Part shown: positions 17,964 through 25,940 of the stretch, piece by piece | How positions within the stretch are numbered: the first letter of the stretch is position 1 | Layout of the letters: the number at the start of each line of letters is the position of its first letter | Origin: CAADGU01 sp035444285 | GTDB taxonomy: Bacteria; Chloroflexota; Anaerolineae; Promineifilales; Promineifilaceae | Length of the DNA stretch: 64,000 bases | Assembly: GCA_035444285.1 (NCBI GenBank) | Contig: DAOMOK010000021.1 | Location: 78,333-142,332, forward strand | Direction: 5' to 3' | Notes under the pieces: generated by a model | What the model saw: the letters and a program-made list of their open reading frames with translations, nothing else | Database searches by the model: none | What the model was told of the DNA's origin: nothing | Program-made: the position numbers and the translations under genes

Positions 17964-19580
17964 ATGGAATTTCCCTTTTTATCCATTATTGCACTTTCGC
18001 CGATAGTAACGGCCGTTATCATCCTCTTGCTCCCCAAAGAACGGGGCGAAAACGCGCGGATGCTGGCATTGGCGGCTATGATTTTGGGACTGTTGCTCTC
18101 TTTGTATGTGTATTTCTCCTATAACGCGGCGCTGCCGGATCCCAACACGCCCTGGGGGGAGACGCTGGCCTATCTGGAGGAGTACCGCTGGATTCCCAGT
18201 GTAGGCATCAACTACATTGTCGGGGTAGATGGCTTGAGCGCCACGTTGGTGCTGCTGACATCCATTGTCGGTCTGGGCGGCGTCCTCATCTCCTGGAGCA
18301 TTGATGACCGGCCGCGTGAGTTTTTTGCCTTTTTCATGCTGCTGGTAGCCGGTGTGCAGGGCGTATTTGTGGCCGTAGACGCCTTTTTGCTCTTCTTCTT
18401 TTACGAGCTGGCCGTGCTGCCCATGTACGTCATGATCGTCATTTGGGGCTGGAAACAGACGCGGGAATATGCGGCCATGAAGCTGACGCTCTATCTGCTC
18501 ATCGGCAGCTTTGTCTCCTTCATCGCCTTCCTGGTGCTCTATTTCCAACTGCCGCAGCCGACGTTTGACCTGCGCGTGTGGGCGGAAGCCAATTTCCCCT
18601 TTGACCTGCAACTGGTGACGTTTCTGCCCCTCTTTTTTGGTTTTGCGGTGTTGGCGGGTACGTTCCCGTTCCACAACTGGTCGCCGGATGGGCACGTGGC
18701 TGCGCCAACGGCCGTGTCCATGATTCATGCCGGTGTCTTGATGAAACTGGGCGCGTATGCCTCCATGCGCGTCGGTATCCAGATTTTGCCGGAAGGTACC
18801 GTCTACTGGATGCCCTTTGTCATTCTGCTCACCCTCATCAACGTCGTGTACGGCTCCCTTATTGCCATGCGCCAGCGTGACATGAAATACCTGATTGGCT
18901 ATTCCAGCGTCAGCCATATGGGGCTGGTAGCCATGGGTTTTGCCACGCTAAACCTGAAGGGTTACACCGGCGCCGGGGTACAGATGGTCAGCCACGGTGT
19001 GATGACCGCTCTCTTCTTCTCCGTCGTAGGCATGATTTATGACCGGGCGCATACCCGCGATATGGACCAACTGAGCGGTATGAACAAGGTGTTGTCCTGG
19101 GGTGCGGTGGCCTTCGTTATTGGCGGTCTCGTTTCTATGGGTATGCCTGGCCTGTCCGGTTTCATTGCCGAGTTTCCCATCTTTGTGGGGTTATGGGAAG
19201 GTAATGGCATGAATTTTAGCGGCGCATTTGGCTTGAATCCCGGTAATTATTATCGCTGGATCGCCATTATTTCCGTGCCGGCGATTGTGATTACGGCCGG
19301 GTATATCTTGCGGGCTGTCGGCTCTGTCTTTTTTGGTGAATATGACGCCGAAAAATGGCACGACATGCGCCCCATCTTGCCTATTGATAAGCTGACGTTG
19401 GTCATGTTTGTGGCTATTTTGGTCGTCATCGGCGTGTATCCGCAGATTATTGTGCCTATGGTGGAATCGGGCATGACCCCGATCATTAACCGGTTAAATG
19501 AGGCGCAGCAAGCCATGACTATATTGGATACGGTGCAGATGGGCGCGTCTAACCTGCTGCTCTGGTTGGGAGGTGCATAA
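17964..19580 (+). CDS. NADH-quinone oxidoreductase subunit M, second and divergent copy
   Basis: 538 residues with about 14 membrane helices. It is a NuoM paralogue (VDGLSATLVLLTS; LFFFYELAVLPMYVMIVIWG with the TM5 Glu; LMKLGAYASMRVG with the TM8 Lys; GMPGLSGFIAEFPIFVG with the TM12 Glu). The TM7 lysine is missing: where copy 1 reads FAIKVPIWPFHTW this one reads FAVLAGTFPFHNW, so Lys aligns with Leu. The loop after it reads SPDGH rather than LPDAH. With the extended NuoL this suggests an additional subunit inserted in the membrane arm. ATG at 17964 (GAAGAGG upstream) is chosen over 17928. It ends a few bases before nuoN. Confidence 0.9.
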   Translation: MEFPFLSIIALSPIVTAVIILLLPKERGENARMLALAAMILGLLLSLYVYFSYNAALPDPNTPWGETLAYLEEYRWIPSVGINYIVGVDGLSATLVLLTSIVGLGGVLISWSIDDRPREFFAFFMLLVAGVQGVFVAVDAFLLFFFYELAVLPMYVMIVIWGWKQTREYAAMKLTLYLLIGSFVSFIAFLVLYFQLPQPTFDLRVWAEANFPFDLQLVTFLPLFFGFAVLAGTFPFHNWSPDGHVAAPTAVSMIHAGVLMKLGAYASMRVGIQILPEGTVYWMPFVILLTLINVVYGSLIAMRQRDMKYLIGYSSVSHMGLVAMGFATLNLKGYTGAGVQMVSHGVMTALFFSVVGMIYDRAHTRDMDQLSGMNKVLSWGAVAFVIGGLVSMGMPGLSGFIAEFPIFVGLWEGNGMNFSGAFGLNPGNYYRWIAIISVPAIVITAGYILRAVGSVFFGEYDAEKWHDMRPILPIDKLTLVMFVAILVVIGVYPQIIVPMVESGMTPIINRLNEAQQAMTILDTVQMGASNLLLWLGGA

Positions 19581-19581
19581 C

Positions 19582-21138
19582 GTGGAAATCCCTTCATCCT
19601 GGTACCTGTTTTTATTACCAGAAATCTCACTGACGATTTTGCTTTTTAGCATTCAGATTTACAGCCGGATGCTGCCCAATGATCGGCAGCGGAATGTGGG
19701 CCTGATGACCGCCTGGGGGGCGTTTATTATTCTGGTGCTCACGCTGGGACTGTGGTGGTATGCTGATATTCCCGCGGCGAACGCATCGCTGCAAGAGACG
19801 CTCATTTGGGGCGGGATGCTGCGCAATGACATGATCACGCTGGTGTTTCGGGTCATTTTCCTGACGGCGCTGATGACGACCTGTCTGGTCTCTTTGGATA
19901 CGCCCTGGCTGCAAAAGATAGAGTATTTTGCGCTGCTTATTACGGCAACCATGGGTTTTAGCCTGATGGCGGCTTCGGCTGACCTGATCATGCTGTATAT
20001 TGGCCTGGAAATGGCGAGTATTTCGTCCTATATTCTGGCGGGCTTCTACAAAGCGGATGACCGTTCGGCGGAAGCGGGCATGAAGTATTTTGTGTATGGG
20101 GCGTTTGCTACGGCCGTGATGCTCTTTGGCATGAGCTTCATTTATGGCATATTTGGCAGCACCAATATCTACGTTTTGGGCGACATCGTGCAGAGTATCC
20201 CCACCATAGCCCAGGCCCAGCAAACCGGTACGGCGCAGATGGTAACACAGGTTCAAGATTTGACGGCCGTTCTCCTGGTCGCCGTCGTGATGATTGTCGT
20301 TGGTTTTGGCTTCAAGATCTCGGCCGTACCCTTCCACTGGTGGGCGCCCGATACCTACGAAGGCGCGCCAACCGCCTTTACCGCGTTCGTTTCTACCGCT
20401 TCCAAAGCGGCCGGGTTTGCCATTTTCCTGCGCGTGTTTACGGCCGGTGTGTTTGGCGCACCCACCTCTGTGCCCAGTGCCCAACCCGCCTGGTGGGCGT
20501 TGCTGGTGGTTATTTGCATCATCACCATGACACTGGGCAATCTGTCTGCCATTTTCCAGAAGAACATCAAGCGTATGCTGGCTTATTCCAGTGTAGCCCA
20601 GGCAGGCTATGCCATGATTGGGTTGATCATCTTTACCCAAGATGGATACGGCGCCTCCATGTTCTATCTGCTTATGTACGCCTTTACCAATATCGCTGCG
20701 TTTGGCGTCATCATTATCGTCAGCAACGTCTCCAAGTCCGACCAGATGGAAGACTTGTATGGCCTTAACCGGCGTTCGCCCTATCTGGCGCTGGTGATGA
20801 TGGTGGCGCTGCTCTCTCTAGGTGGCATTCCCCCCACAGCCGGCTTCCTGGGCAAGTTTTTCCTGTTCAAAGCGGCTGTAGACGCCGGGTATTGGTGGCT
20901 GGCTGCCATTGGCATCTTCAATGCTTTTGTAGCCTTGTATTACTACCTCACGGTCATTAAATATATGTACCTCTACCGTTCTGATGCCGAGGCGATTGAA
21001 ATTCCCGTCTCACGGGCGGCGGTGATGGGGTTGGGTATCACCACCCTGGTGGTGATTGTCTTAGGCGTCTACGCCGGACCGGCTTATCAATGGACATTAC
21101 AGGCGGCTGCCTCCTTTTTAACGCTGGCAGGTGGCTAA
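19582..21138 (+). CDS. nuoN: NADH-quinone oxidoreductase subunit N
   Basis: 518 residues with about 14 membrane helices. NuoN (ND2) is the antiporter-like subunit nearest the peripheral arm. Channel residues are present: Glu in LIMLYIGLEMASISSYILAG, Lys in GFGFKISAVPFHWWAPDTYE followed by GAPTAFTAFVSTASKAAG. GTG at 19582 is preferred because GGGAGG lies 8 nt upstream; the GTG at 19573 would sit directly on that site. Last gene of the complex I cluster; a heptamer tract and the atp promoter follow. Confidence 0.95.
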   Translation: MEIPSSWYLFLLPEISLTILLFSIQIYSRMLPNDRQRNVGLMTAWGAFIILVLTLGLWWYADIPAANASLQETLIWGGMLRNDMITLVFRVIFLTALMTTCLVSLDTPWLQKIEYFALLITATMGFSLMAASADLIMLYIGLEMASISSYILAGFYKADDRSAEAGMKYFVYGAFATAVMLFGMSFIYGIFGSTNIYVLGDIVQSIPTIAQAQQTGTAQMVTQVQDLTAVLLVAVVMIVVGFGFKISAVPFHWWAPDTYEGAPTAFTAFVSTASKAAGFAIFLRVFTAGVFGAPTSVPSAQPAWWALLVVICIITMTLGNLSAIFQKNIKRMLAYSSVAQAGYAMIGLIIFTQDGYGASMFYLLMYAFTNIAAFGVIIIVSNVSKSDQMEDLYGLNRRSPYLALVMMVALLSLGGIPPTAGFLGKFFLFKAAVDAGYWWLAAIGIFNAFVALYYYLTVIKYMYLYRSDAEAIEIPVSRAAVMGLGITTLVVIVLGVYAGPAYQWTLQAAASFLTLAGG

Positions 21139-21140
21139 AT

Positions 21141-21202
21141 TCGTAAGTCGTTGCCCGTGAGCCGTTATCCGAAAGGGTCGGATTACGGCTTACGGATTAC
21201 GA
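21141..21202. repeat. Heptamer repeat tract between nuoN and atpI
   Basis: Units such as gattacg, gcttacg, gccgtta and cgtaagt, ending just before the -35 element of the atp promoter. Confidence 0.7.
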
Positions 21203-21206
21203 AAAA

Positions 21207-21234
21207 TTGTCACACAATTCCTTTGTGATATAAT
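21207..21234 (+). promoter_or_regulatory. Sigma-70 promoter of the atp operon
   Basis: TTGTCA (-35) at 21207-21212, a 16-bp spacer, and a perfect TATAAT (-10) at 21229-21234. Transcription would start near 21241, giving a short leader of about 23 nt before the atpI GTG at 21264. This lets the F0 genes be expressed independently of the nuo genes. Confidence 0.75.
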
Positions 21235-21263
21235 GCGCAAACTCGCGCTCTGGTGGGTGAATA

Positions 21264-21542
21264 GTGAGTAAGAATCAACAAGATATTAATACCCAGGCAC
21301 TCCTGGCAAGTGTGGTGGGGCAGGTAGGTTGTTTGATTGTATTCATTGTTTTTATCGCCCTCGGTGCGGGTCTGGCACTTGATAAATTCCTGGGTACGAA
21401 GGCATTATTTACAGTTTTTTTGATGGTTGGCAGCGTACCGGTTGCCCTTTATTTCACGGTGCGCTTGAGCCTGACGGCCGTAAACCGTGCCCAGATAAAA
21501 ATGCAACAATCTGAACAAACGGAGGAAGATACCACCACATGA
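21264..21542 (+). CDS. atpI: AtpI/AtpZ-like ATP synthase assembly protein
   Basis: 92 residues with two membrane helices (GCLIVFIVFIALGAGLALDK and ALFTVFLMVGSVPVALYFTV) and charged ends. Small proteins of this type precede subunit a in many atp operons and help c-ring assembly or Mg2+ supply. The family assignment rests on size, topology and position. Start is GTG at 21264. It overlaps atpB by 4 bp (ATGA). Confidence 0.7.
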   Translation: MSKNQQDINTQALLASVVGQVGCLIVFIVFIALGAGLALDKFLGTKALFTVFLMVGSVPVALYFTVRLSLTAVNRAQIKMQQSEQTEEDTTT

Positions 21543-22663
21543 AAAAACGGTATGTCATTTATCTTGGCGTCCTGCTCTTGATCCTCTTCGGCGGCGCGAT
21601 GGGGAGTGACCCTATCAGCGGTATTATGGGGCTGGATTTTACGTTTTCACCAGTACGTCCGGTCATCCAGTTGCCGGGTGAAGTTGTGATGCACTGGCCT
21701 GAGGGCAGCCCCCTGGAAGGCCCATTTTCATATGGCTTAACCAACACCTTCATCGCTGCCCTTATCTCCTTCACCCTCATCTTCATTATCGCCTTTGCCG
21801 TGCGGCCCCGTTCGCGCACGGCCGATGAGGTGCCCACCGGCTTCTATAACTTCTTTGAAATGGTGTTTGAAATGGCCTACAACTACGTAGGAAATTCCGC
21901 CGGTAAGTGGACTAAAGCCTTCTTCCCCTTCTTTATGACCTTCATCCTGTGGATCCTCATTTCCAACTGGGTTGGGCTGGTGCCTGGTGTTGACTCCATC
22001 GGGAAATGGGAAAACATTCCCCATTTGCGGGCCGAACAGGCGGAAAAGATCACCTACGAAGCGGCGCTTGCTGCCGGTAAGTCTGAAGCCGAAGCTAAAG
22101 AAGAAGCACATATTGTGTTTGAAGATGTTGAGCACGAGGTAGAAGAACGGAATGATGCCGCTCTGCAACGGGGTATCTTCCTGGTCAATCCGCGCCCAGA
22201 CGAAAACGGCGAAAACCCGCCCGGCGCTGTGTGGGCCATCATCCCGTTTGTGCGGCCTGCCGCGACAGACATGAACTTTACTCTGGCCATCGCCATCATC
22301 TCCGTTGTTATGACCCAGTACTATGGGATGCGGGCGCTGGGGATACGTTATTGGAAGAAGTTTTTTGTCTGGGATGGTGACAAGATTGCCAAAAGCCCTC
22401 TGGCTGTCATGGATACTGGTGTTGGTATACTGGAATTCATCAGTGAAGTGTTCAAAATCGTTTCATTTGCCTTCCGGTTGTTGGGTAACATCTTCGCCGG
22501 TATGGTATTGCTGTTCGTGATCGCTTCCTTGCTGCCAGTGGCTAACCTGGCCTTTTACTTCCTGGAATTTGGCGTGGGCGCATTGCAAGCATTGGTATTT
22601 GCCCTGCTCACCCTGACCTTCATGGCCGGCGCCACGCACGGGCATGGCGATGATCATCATTAA
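21539..22663 (+). CDS. atpB: ATP synthase F0 subunit a, with a charged insertion
   Basis: 374 residues, long for subunit a (E. coli 271). The stator arginine that works with the c-ring carboxylate is present (IVSFAFRLLGNIFAG, Arg about 313). After TM2-3 (FFMTFILWILISNWVGLVPG) the family normally runs quickly to PFLRSPTADLN; here about 75 extra residues (roughly 157-232) intervene, rich in Glu, Ala and Lys and probably helical (RAEQAEKITYEAALAAGKSE), before PFVRPAATDMNFTLA. The C-terminus is His-rich (THGHGDDHH). The N-terminus has a hydrophobic segment that may be an extra helix. Co-transcribed with atpI and atpE. Confidence 0.93.
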   Translation: MKKRYVIYLGVLLLILFGGAMGSDPISGIMGLDFTFSPVRPVIQLPGEVVMHWPEGSPLEGPFSYGLTNTFIAALISFTLIFIIAFAVRPRSRTADEVPTGFYNFFEMVFEMAYNYVGNSAGKWTKAFFPFFMTFILWILISNWVGLVPGVDSIGKWENIPHLRAEQAEKITYEAALAAGKSEAEAKEEAHIVFEDVEHEVEERNDAALQRGIFLVNPRPDENGENPPGAVWAIIPFVRPAATDMNFTLAIAIISVVMTQYYGMRALGIRYWKKFFVWDGDKIAKSPLAVMDTGVGILEFISEVFKIVSFAFRLLGNIFAGMVLLFVIASLLPVANLAFYFLEFGVGALQALVFALLTLTFMAGATHGHGDDHH

Positions 22664-22750
22664 TTGAGTTAAGAAGTTCAACTTCTCTGAAAGTTTAACT
22701 TCTAAATAATTACCAAGTAAAGTAAATCAAACCTTTGGAGGATAATGATA

Positions 22751-23011
22751 ATGGATCCAGAATCCGCAATTATTTTAGCAACTGGCCTCAAATACTTAGG
22801 GGCAGGTCTGGCGATGACGGGTGCTATCGGCGCTGGCGCTGGTGTGGGTATCGTCGTCGGCGGCGCGGTGCAGGGTATTGCCCGCAACCCAGATGCTTCC
22901 GGTCAGATTGTTGGTAACATGATCTTGGGTGTAGCTTTGGCCGAAGCCGTGGCTATTTATGCCCTGGTCGTTTCTCTGATTCTGATTTTCGTGGCGCCTG
23001 TCGGCAGCTAA
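22751..23011 (+). CDS. atpE: ATP synthase F0 subunit c
   Basis: 86 residues forming a two-helix hairpin. Helix 1 is Gly-rich (GAGLAMTGAIGAGAGVGIVV), the polar loop is QGIARNPDAS, and helix 2 carries the ion-binding Glu (MILGVALAEAVAIYALVV). Helix 1 lacks the Gln typical of Na+-binding rings, so proton coupling is more likely. GGAGG at 22737-22741 fits the ATG at 22751 (9-nt spacing) better than the one at 22745 (3 nt). Confidence 0.95.
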   Translation: MDPESAIILATGLKYLGAGLAMTGAIGAGAGVGIVVGGAVQGIARNPDASGQIVGNMILGVALAEAVAIYALVVSLILIFVAPVGS

Positions 23012-23075
23012 ACTGTTCATTTGCCTGTTGGCGGTGTAGCTGCCAACAGGGCTGAATGGAATTGAGAGGAAAGAA

Positions 23076-23780
23076 ATGGAAGCATTAGGTATTAATTTGG
23101 GCTACCTGTTTATGCAGATAGTCCTCTTCACCATCCTTCTCTTTGTGCTGCGCGGTTATCTCTATAATCCTATCATTCGGGTGCTGGAAGAACGGAAAGC
23201 GCGAATTGCCAAGGGGTTGGAGGATGCGCGCCAGGCGGCCATTGCCCGCGATAGTGCGGACTCCCAGGCGAAGAAAGTATTGGATGAGGCTCGCGCCGAA
23301 GCCGCCAAAATCCGCCAGGAAGCGGCCGGTCAGGCTGAAGAGCAGGCCAGGAGTATTTTGGCCCAGGCCAATGAAGAAGCTAAAGCGGTAGTGGCCAGCG
23401 CCAGCAGTGATGCGGAAGCGGAGCGAAACCGTATTCTGGCCGATTTACGCGGTCAGGTGGCTTCTATTGCGATTGCAGCAGCCAATAAGCTGATAGGTGA
23501 ATCGCTGAGTGAAGAACGCCAACGGTCGCTGATTGCCGACTTCTTTGCCAAAGTGCCAAGCGGTGTGGCCGCTATGAGCGGCGATACGGCCGAAGTCACC
23601 AGCGCTTTGCCGTTGACGGATGCGGAGCAGGCCAATGTGAAGAGCGCCTTGAAGGCAGCTACCGTAACATTCAAGGTTGACCCTGGTATTTTGGGTGGCC
23701 TGGTGGTGCGTGTAGGCGACCAGGTGGTGGATGGTAGTGTGGCTAACCGCATGAGCGCGTTAGGTGAGTCTTTGAAGTAA
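23076..23780 (+). CDS. atpF: ATP synthase fused subunit b/delta (delta reduced to its C-terminal part)
   Basis: 234 residues, where a plain subunit b is about 160. Residues 9-27 are the membrane anchor (GYLFMQIVLFTILLFVLRGY), 28-150 a charged, Ala-rich coiled coil typical of subunit b. Residues 171-234 match the C-terminal end of subunit delta (AEVTSALPLTDAEQANVKSA ... VDPGILGGLVVRVGDQVVDG). The N-terminal helical domain of delta, which binds the top of the alpha subunits, has no counterpart. No separate delta or F1 gene (alpha, gamma, beta, epsilon) follows; a terminator ends the operon. Confidence 0.88.
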   Translation: MEALGINLGYLFMQIVLFTILLFVLRGYLYNPIIRVLEERKARIAKGLEDARQAAIARDSADSQAKKVLDEARAEAAKIRQEAAGQAEEQARSILAQANEEAKAVVASASSDAEAERNRILADLRGQVASIAIAAANKLIGESLSEERQRSLIADFFAKVPSGVAAMSGDTAEVTSALPLTDAEQANVKSALKAATVTFKVDPGILGGLVVRVGDQVVDGSVANRMSALGESLK

Positions 23781-23787
23781 ACAATCA

Positions 23788-23827
23788 GACCTGATAGGTT
23801 TTCCAAAACCTGTCAGGTCTTGTTTTT
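23788..23827 (+). terminator. Terminator of the atp operon
   Basis: Inverted repeat 23788-23819 (gacctgataggtttt with its near complement, 2-nt centre, one mismatch) followed by TTGTTTTTG. A near copy of this hairpin sequence lies at 33624-33657. Confidence 0.8.
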
Positions 23828-23901
23828 GCTCTCGTTTGAAGCGAGGAGAATGGTACGGCCGTACCCAACATTACGGCCGTACCCAACGCCCTAATTGTCC
23901 G

Positions 23902-23932
23902 AAAAAGCCAGGTCTATTTCCTGGCTTTTTTT
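23902..23932 (+). terminator. Hairpin with T-run just before the phosphodiesterase gene
   Basis: An 11-bp perfect stem (23902-23912 with 23920-23930), 7-nt loop and T-run ending 8 nt before the ATG at 23940. The preceding 60 bp carry two ACGGCCGT octamers in a direct repeat (gtacggccgtaccca and ttacggccgtaccca). Confidence 0.65.
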
Positions 23933-23939
23933 GTGTTCT

Positions 23940-25169
23940 ATGAATCAACTGCCAGATGAATTTACGTGGCCGGCGTATGACGGCCGTTCCATTGCCAATA
24001 TCCCCGCTACCGCCGCCGAGATTTTACATGTACCCTTTCGGGGGCTGCTGCCGCTGCACGCCGATCTGTGGCAGCCGCTGGCCAGCGGCGCAAAACGGGT
24101 CGTCTTGCTGGTACTAGACGCCTTTGGCTGGAATTTGCTGCAAGCAGAAGCGCCTAACCTGGAGCGGTTGGTGCAAAAAGCAGGTGTGGTCGGCCAACTG
24201 ACCTCCATTTTCCCTTCGACAACGGTGGCCGCCCTCAGCAGTTTGTGGACGGGCGCCGCTCCGGCGCAGCACGGTATGTTGGGATTTACCATGTTTTTCC
24301 CGGAGTTTGCCACCGCCACCGAAATGCTCAGGTTTACGCCCGTGTTTGCCCACCATCCAGATGCCCTGGTGGAGGCCGGTTTAGAGCCGGAGACATTTCT
24401 GCACTGGCCTGGCCTGGCCGAACAACTGGCCCGGTATGGCGTGCCCACTTACTCCTTTAAGGGCCGCGAGATCGTTGGCTCGGCGTTGAGTAAGATGCAC
24501 ACTCGTGGTGTAGCCGCCGACCTGGGGAGCGTGACTTTTGCCGATATGCTCACCCAAATGGGGCAGTTGTTGCACGAAAAGGCGGGTGAGCCGATGTTTA
24601 TCTTCGCTTACTGGCCGGTCATTGATACCTTGAGCCATTTCCGCTTATGGGATGGCGCTGCCACTCGCGCCGAAGCCCGCATGTTGTTTTACCAGATTGA
24701 GCAGGAGTTTCTGAACCGGCTCACGGCCGTGGCCCGTCAGGATACTCTGCTCTTTGTTACGGCCGATCATGGGCAGGTGGCCTTGCCCGATTACATATTT
24801 TTGGAAGACCACCCCCGTTTACAAGAGATGTTGTTTATGCGGCCCACCGGTGAACACCGGGTGAGTTATTTGTATGCAAAACACGGCCGTACCGAAGACA
24901 TCCTCCATTACCTGCACGCCCATCTGGGCCATGCCCTGGTGGCCATGCGTTCGGCTGAAGCGTTGGCTGCAGGATTATTTGGCCCACCGCCACATACGGC
25001 CGTGGCCCTCGACCGTCTCGGTGACGTAGTCGTCATCATGCGCAGTGGTTACAAACTGCTTATTCGCGCCCAGGAAAAGAAAGCCCGGCTATTTATTGGC
25101 GGCCACGGCAGCATGACCCACGCTGAAATGCAGTCCCCCTGGTTAGGCTTTCGGCTGGATGGCTGGTAA
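23940..25169 (+). CDS. Alkaline-phosphatase-superfamily phosphodiesterase
   Basis: 409 residues, soluble. It has the metal-site pattern of type I phosphodiesterases/nucleotide pyrophosphatases: first Asp in VVLLVLDAFGWN, nucleophile Thr in FPSTTVAALSSLWTG, Asp and His in YWPVIDTLSHF, TADHGQ and a final His in GGHGSMTHAEM. The substrate may be a nucleotide, sugar nucleotide or phospholipid head group. The start is uncertain: the ATG at 23940 lacks a ribosome site and follows a terminator-like hairpin, but the earlier frame start at 23895 lies inside that hairpin. The downstream neighbour makes phospholipids. Confidence 0.85.
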   Translation: MNQLPDEFTWPAYDGRSIANIPATAAEILHVPFRGLLPLHADLWQPLASGAKRVVLLVLDAFGWNLLQAEAPNLERLVQKAGVVGQLTSIFPSTTVAALSSLWTGAAPAQHGMLGFTMFFPEFATATEMLRFTPVFAHHPDALVEAGLEPETFLHWPGLAEQLARYGVPTYSFKGREIVGSALSKMHTRGVAADLGSVTFADMLTQMGQLLHEKAGEPMFIFAYWPVIDTLSHFRLWDGAATRAEARMLFYQIEQEFLNRLTAVARQDTLLFVTADHGQVALPDYIFLEDHPRLQEMLFMRPTGEHRVSYLYAKHGRTEDILHYLHAHLGHALVAMRSAEALAAGLFGPPPHTAVALDRLGDVVVIMRSGYKLLIRAQEKKARLFIGGHGSMTHAEMQSPWLGFRLDGW

Positions 25170-25274
25170 TGCTCAGCTACCGATTACCACTTACCGTTCA
25201 CAGATGACGAAAGTTTGACAGTCTCCTCCACTTTCGGTAGCATCCACCAAACTCCACCAGAGGAAGAGAAAACT

Positions 25275-25937
25275 ATGGCAGAAACCGATGCCAACAAGAT
25301 ACCCCCTCCTGAACCTAAAGTATTAACTGATAAACTGCGCGTTTACGCCAGGATCGTCATAGACCCCATTGTCAATTTCCTGGCGAAATACAAAATTTCA
25401 CCAGATGTGCTCACCGTGCTGGGCATGTTATTTCATTTCTTGTTTGCCTGGCTCATTGCCAATGGTCAGTTCCGTTGGGCTGCCGTGGCCATGTTATTGT
25501 TGTCGCCTCTGGATGCACTGGATGGTTCACTGGCGCGCAAAATGGGGCGCAAACAGGGCGGTTTTGGCGCATTTCTAGATTCCACACTTGATCGACTGGC
25601 CGAAATCATCCTGTTTGGCGGCTTCATCTATTACTACTGGCTGCAAGAAGACGTGACCATGATGGCTGTTTCCTACCTGGCTGTTACCGGTTCGATCATG
25701 GTCAGTTATGCCCGTTCTAAAGCGGAATCATTAGGCTACAACTCCAAAGTGGGCATTGCCAGCCGCGTGGAACGGTATGCGGCCATGATTGTCTTGCTGT
25801 TTTTGAACCAACCGGAAATCTTGTTGGTGCTGTTGGCCGTAACCACTTATTTCACATTGTTCCAGCGTGGGTATCATGTCTGGAAACAATGGATTACCGA
25901 ACTAAAAGCAGAACAAAACAAAGAGCAGGCTGATTGA
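25275..25937 (+). CDS. CDP-alcohol phosphatidyltransferase
   Basis: 220 residues with about six membrane helices. It has the full catalytic signature D-x2-DG-x2-AR-x8-G-x3-D-x3-D (DALDGSLARKMGRKQGGFGA then FLDSTLD). Such enzymes join CDP-diacylglycerol with an alcohol acceptor such as glycerol phosphate or inositol phosphate; the acceptor is not decided by the sequence. The N-terminus is soluble and Pro-rich. The ATG at 25275 follows GAGGAAGAG; the earlier frame start at 25215 is not needed. It is 3 bp from lgt on the same strand, so both probably serve the membrane from one transcript. Confidence 0.88.
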   Translation: MAETDANKIPPPEPKVLTDKLRVYARIVIDPIVNFLAKYKISPDVLTVLGMLFHFLFAWLIANGQFRWAAVAMLLLSPLDALDGSLARKMGRKQGGFGAFLDSTLDRLAEIILFGGFIYYYWLQEDVTMMAVSYLAVTGSIMVSYARSKAESLGYNSKVGIASRVERYAAMIVLLFLNQPEILLVLLAVTTYFTLFQRGYHVWKQWITELKAEQNKEQAD

Positions 25938-25940
25938 CCC

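Noticed and set aside
17979..18917. 312-residue minus-strand frame inside the second nuoM
   Set aside because: It is antisense to a clear NuoM protein and has a His/Gln/Arg-rich composition typical of shadow frames.
17964..19580. Second NuoM as an Mrp antiporter or hydrogenase subunit
   Set aside because: It lies between nuoM and nuoN in the same operon, and no mrp or hydrogenase gene is adjacent.
19627..20640. 337-residue minus-strand frame inside nuoN
   Set aside because: Antisense shadow of a conserved membrane protein with no recognisable domain.
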